Below, in pieces: positions 61,646 through 64,000 of a DNA stretch of 64,000 nt. The DNA is taken from NCBI GenBank assembly GCA_000198515.1, contig FP929140.1, positions 2,702,527 through 2,766,526 on the forward strand, in the 5' to 3' direction. Source of the DNA: a gamma proteobacterium HdN1. GTDB taxonomy: Bacteria; Pseudomonadota; Gammaproteobacteria; Pseudomonadales; Ketobacteraceae. The notes under the pieces are model-generated. The model was not told the origin of the DNA. It did no database searches and saw only the letters and a list, made by a program, of their open reading frames with translations. Each line of letters opens with the position of its first letter. Position 1 is the first letter of the stretch. The position numbers were made by a program, and so were the translations under genes.

Positions 61646-64000
61646 TCAGTTGGCCAGCGGGCTATGTTCAATTACGCCGTCGTTCGCAGGAGCGGGCAAC
61701 CACTTTAATAGCAGCTCTTCTAACAGTTTGATGTTGACTGGTTTGCTCATATAGTCATTCATGCCGGCCTCGATGCAAAGGTCGCGATCTCGGCTCATCG
61801 CATTGGCGGTAATCGCGATAATCGGAATCCCCGCTTTGTCTGTGTTGAGGGCGCGGATTCTGCGCGTGGCCTCAAAGCCGTCCATGATGGGCATCTGGCA
61901 GTCCATCAAGATCACATCCAGCGAGTTTTCGATGACGGCGACAATGCCTTCCTCGCCGTTATTTGCTGTGATGGTTTCTAGGCCGAGCTTGCTCAGTGCG
62001 GCTTTGAGCACAAGCTGGTTGACAGGGTTGTCTTCTACGACCAAGGCGCGTCGGCCAGCCGTAGTGGTGTGAATATCGGGTGCCGCTTGTGCGCTGACCT
62101 CAGGTTTGTCGGTGTATTCTAGGTTCATGGAAAGCAAAAAGTCTGTGCCTTCCCCCACGGTGGAGCGATAGCGCAGATCGGCGCCCATGAGCCCAGCAAT
62201 TTGCTTACAGACCGCCAAGCCGATGCCTAAACCACCTTGCCGCGTGTTGGTCGCGGTGAACTTTCGGAAACGATCGAATACGACGGTTTCCATTCCGTGC
62301 GGGATTCCGATGCCGGTGTCGCGTACCGCAAATGCAAGCTGCACACGTCGGTTGGCAGTGTCGATAGAGTCTGCTGCAATGGTCAATTCAACCTTGCCAG
62401 CTTGCGTGTACTTTACGGCATTGTCGACAAGGTTGGTTAAAATTTGCTGCAATCTGCGCCGATCTCCGAGTAAGTACGTGGGGATATCTGGATTGGTTTT
62501 GATGCAGAAGCGGATTCCTTTCTGCCGCGCTAGCCGTTGATAGGTTTCCTGAATCGGTGCGAGAAGCGTTGGCAAATAAAACTGCTCGCGGTTGATTCTG
62601 AACTCGTGCGAGCTTAGTTCTGTATAGCTAAGCACGCTCTCAATCAAATTCATGAGGTGGTGGGCCGCATCGCCTGCATTGGCCAAAAAGTCATTGCGCC
62701 GCGAACCGTTGGTGGCCGTGGCGGCTTCCAGCAGACAGTTGATTACGCCATTCATGGGGGTGCGCATTTCATGGCTCACCGTTGCCAAGAACTCGTCTTT
62801 GATACGGTTGCTATCCATGAGAGCACGATTGACTGCTTGCAGGGCAATTTTGTAATTGTGTTCGCTGCGCGTTCGAGCTTTTTCGGCGGTATAAACACGA
62901 TCTGCCAGAAGAATTGATAATAGCGCGATTTCAAGTGCAGAACCGATCAATAATGCGTTGCTTGTCAATAGGTTGACAGGGATAACCCCAACGGTCACAC
63001 CGGCCAATACGAGTGTGCTTGCGAGGAAGGCAGTCCAAGCCGCGAGAAAAAGCTGCGAGGATCGGTGGCCGCGATACGCATTCACACCACTGACCGCCAC
63101 TAGCGCAATCGCCTCAAAGGCCGACGCGAGAGTAGCTAGGAGCAAGGTCGGTGTATATGGCAGGATAAAACATGCGATTGCGCCAAGGACAAAAAAGGCA
63201 ATTACGGGTTTCGAAAACCGATCCACCGTAGGCAAGGTTTTCTTCAGATCCAGAACGTCACGAGCAAAAAGAGCCGCAAATAGCCCAATAAAAAATACCA
63301 TCAGGACAATCGCATATTGGTTAAACCACGGAAATGGCCTCCAAATGTACTGAAACCCAATGCCAAAATAAGCCGCCTGAAACACTGCCATCGAACCGAT
63401 GTAGCAAAGGTAGGCAAGGAAGGCCCGATTGCGCAGCCAGACGAAAAACAGCAGGTTGAACAGAAAAATTAGCAGCACCATACCGAAGTACGCGCCGAGT
63501 ACGCCTAACTGAACGCGGGTGTGTTCTGAAAATACTTCGTGCTCCCACACGACCAACGGTATTCGCATGGAGCCTGTGGAGCTTACGCGAAGGTAGAGGG
63601 TGATCGGCGGGCCTGTCGCCATTTGCCGATCAGCCACCGTGTGTTCATCGCCCACAACTTGATCTTCGGGAAGTTGGATGGGAAATACTGGAGCGTAGTG
63701 TTGTATAGGGCGAGAGTCAAAAGGAAGGGCATCCCCAGCTTGGTAGTGTAGGGTGCGGCCATCGGGTAGGGGTTGGTAAAACTGAAGATTGTCTAAGGGC
63801 GGGTAGGGAACTTCCAGCAGGTATTGGCGGCGTTCGGCGCTGTACGTTGTTTGTGGCGGAAAGCGAAGGGCCAACTTTACCCAAAAAGTGCTGCGCTGAA
63901 TCCCGTGGCTGGCATTCTGCCCAAGCCCGAGGCGAAAACGTGCTTGGGTTTCTGGTTGAAGGACATCACTGAGCGTGAGCTTCCCCGTTGCGTCTTCGAG
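61646..64000 (-). CDS. Hybrid 7TMR-DISM histidine kinase with receiver domain (5' end outside window)
   Basis: At least 785 residues are encoded; the frame is open to the window end, so the start is missing (a TTG at 63872-63874 is internal, not a start). Order: 7TMR-DISMED2 sensor domain, seven membrane helices (about residues 160-360), HisKA (FLATVSHEMRTPMNGVIN), HATPase (VDNAVKYTQAG, GTGIGIPHG-like DTGIGIP, GGLGIGLAVC) and receiver (VVEDNPVNQ, ILMDCQMPIMDGFEATRRI, phospho-Asp in LMDCQ; AITANAM; KPV). Output is through protein-protein contacts as there is no DNA-binding domain. Confidence 0.93.
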   Translation of the reverse strand, partial: LEDATGKLTLSDVLQPETQARFRLGLGQNASHGIQRSTFWVKLALRFPPQTTYSAERRQYLLEVPYPPLDNLQFYQPLPDGRTLHYQAGDALPFDSRPIQHYAPVFPIQLPEDQVVGDEHTVADRQMATGPPITLYLRVSSTGSMRIPLVVWEHEVFSEHTRVQLGVLGAYFGMVLLIFLFNLLFFVWLRNRAFLAYLCYIGSMAVFQAAYFGIGFQYIWRPFPWFNQYAIVLMVFFIGLFAALFARDVLDLKKTLPTVDRFSKPVIAFFVLGAIACFILPYTPTLLLATLASAFEAIALVAVSGVNAYRGHRSSQLFLAAWTAFLASTLVLAGVTVGVIPVNLLTSNALLIGSALEIALLSILLADRVYTAEKARTRSEHNYKIALQAVNRALMDSNRIKDEFLATVSHEMRTPMNGVINCLLEAATATNGSRRNDFLANAGDAAHHLMNLIESVLSYTELSSHEFRINREQFYLPTLLAPIQETYQRLARQKGIRFCIKTNPDIPTYLLGDRRRLQQILTNLVDNAVKYTQAGKVELTIAADSIDTANRRVQLAFAVRDTGIGIPHGMETVVFDRFRKFTATNTRQGGLGIGLAVCKQIAGLMGADLRYRSTVGEGTDFLLSMNLEYTDKPEVSAQAAPDIHTTTAGRRALVVEDNPVNQLVLKAALSKLGLETITANNGEEGIVAVIENSLDVILMDCQMPIMDGFEATRRIRALNTDKAGIPIIAITANAMSRDRDLCIEAGMNDYMSKPVNIKLLEELLLKWLPAPANDGVIEHSPLAN

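Noticed and set aside
1-64000. tRNA, rRNA and CRISPR arrays
   Set aside because: No cloverleaf-like sequence, ribosomal RNA stretch or regularly spaced repeats of CRISPR size were seen by eye.

Overview
The window is a chromosomal segment of a gammaproteobacterium, probably Pseudomonadales or a related order. The anchors are Der, GuaB-GuaA, TadA, MltF, PurL and DbpA. From general knowledge, Pseudomonas-type genomes carry guaB, guaA, tadA, mltF and purL close together in that order. Here the chain is kept but split by about 14 kb of accessory DNA between guaA (ends 39223) and tadA (starts 53114). I see no tRNA, rRNA, CRISPR array or complete insertion sequence.

Layout. 1-8640: 3' end of der, a DUF2914-type membrane protein, a polytopic membrane protein ending in a LuxR-type HTH, a large lipoprotein, an AAA-ATPase-like/PD-(D/E)XK protein and an RsmB-like RNA methyltransferase. 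8841-19757: a tightly overlapping ten-gene minus-strand operon. It starts with a cytoplasmic-looking subtilase and ends with a protein carrying two AvrRpt2/C70-type papain-like protease domains; the eight proteins between are mostly unrecognisable. This is the best candidate for an undescribed system. 20084-25989: a decayed defence-island segment between two ~100 bp direct copies of the 3' end of a sigma-54 activator gene. It holds an HNH nuclease pseudogene, a 27-codon hsdM remnant and a four-gene PLD nuclease/SNF2 helicase operon whose first gene is broken by a 13-bp tandem duplication.

25894-35910: the sigma-54 activator, then an operon of acyl-CoA dehydrogenase, APH-like kinase, histidine phosphatase and SDR that resembles 4-hydroxyacyl-CoA catabolism modules. 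A divergent LysR regulator, an isolated GspE/PilB ATPase and an AidB-type dehydrogenase follow. 36179-39223: guaBA. 39301-43560: remnants of an element inserted behind guaA (tyrosine integrase fragment, TrlF-type PHP/SMC-like ATPase, AlbA_2/HATPase protein). 43493-49771: a DUF3147 protein, a MazEF/PemIK-type module with a visible operator, an outer-membrane barrel, a DUF5666 lipoprotein, an exported subtilase with a long acidic coiled coil, and a divergent ECF sigma/anti-sigma pair. 49802-64000: dbpA, a lipoprotein, corA, tadA, a PEP-CTERM-like protein, mltF, purL, a thioesterase, a NIF3-like protein and a hybrid 7TMR-DISM histidine kinase cut by the window end.

A recurrent feature is short (13-22 bp) tandem duplication at gene ends: after der, at the 5' ends of the GspE-like, mltF and RsmB-like genes, in the guaB leader, and at the 3' ends of the anti-sigma and DUF4410-like genes. 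The 13-bp duplication that breaks the island gene fits the same process.
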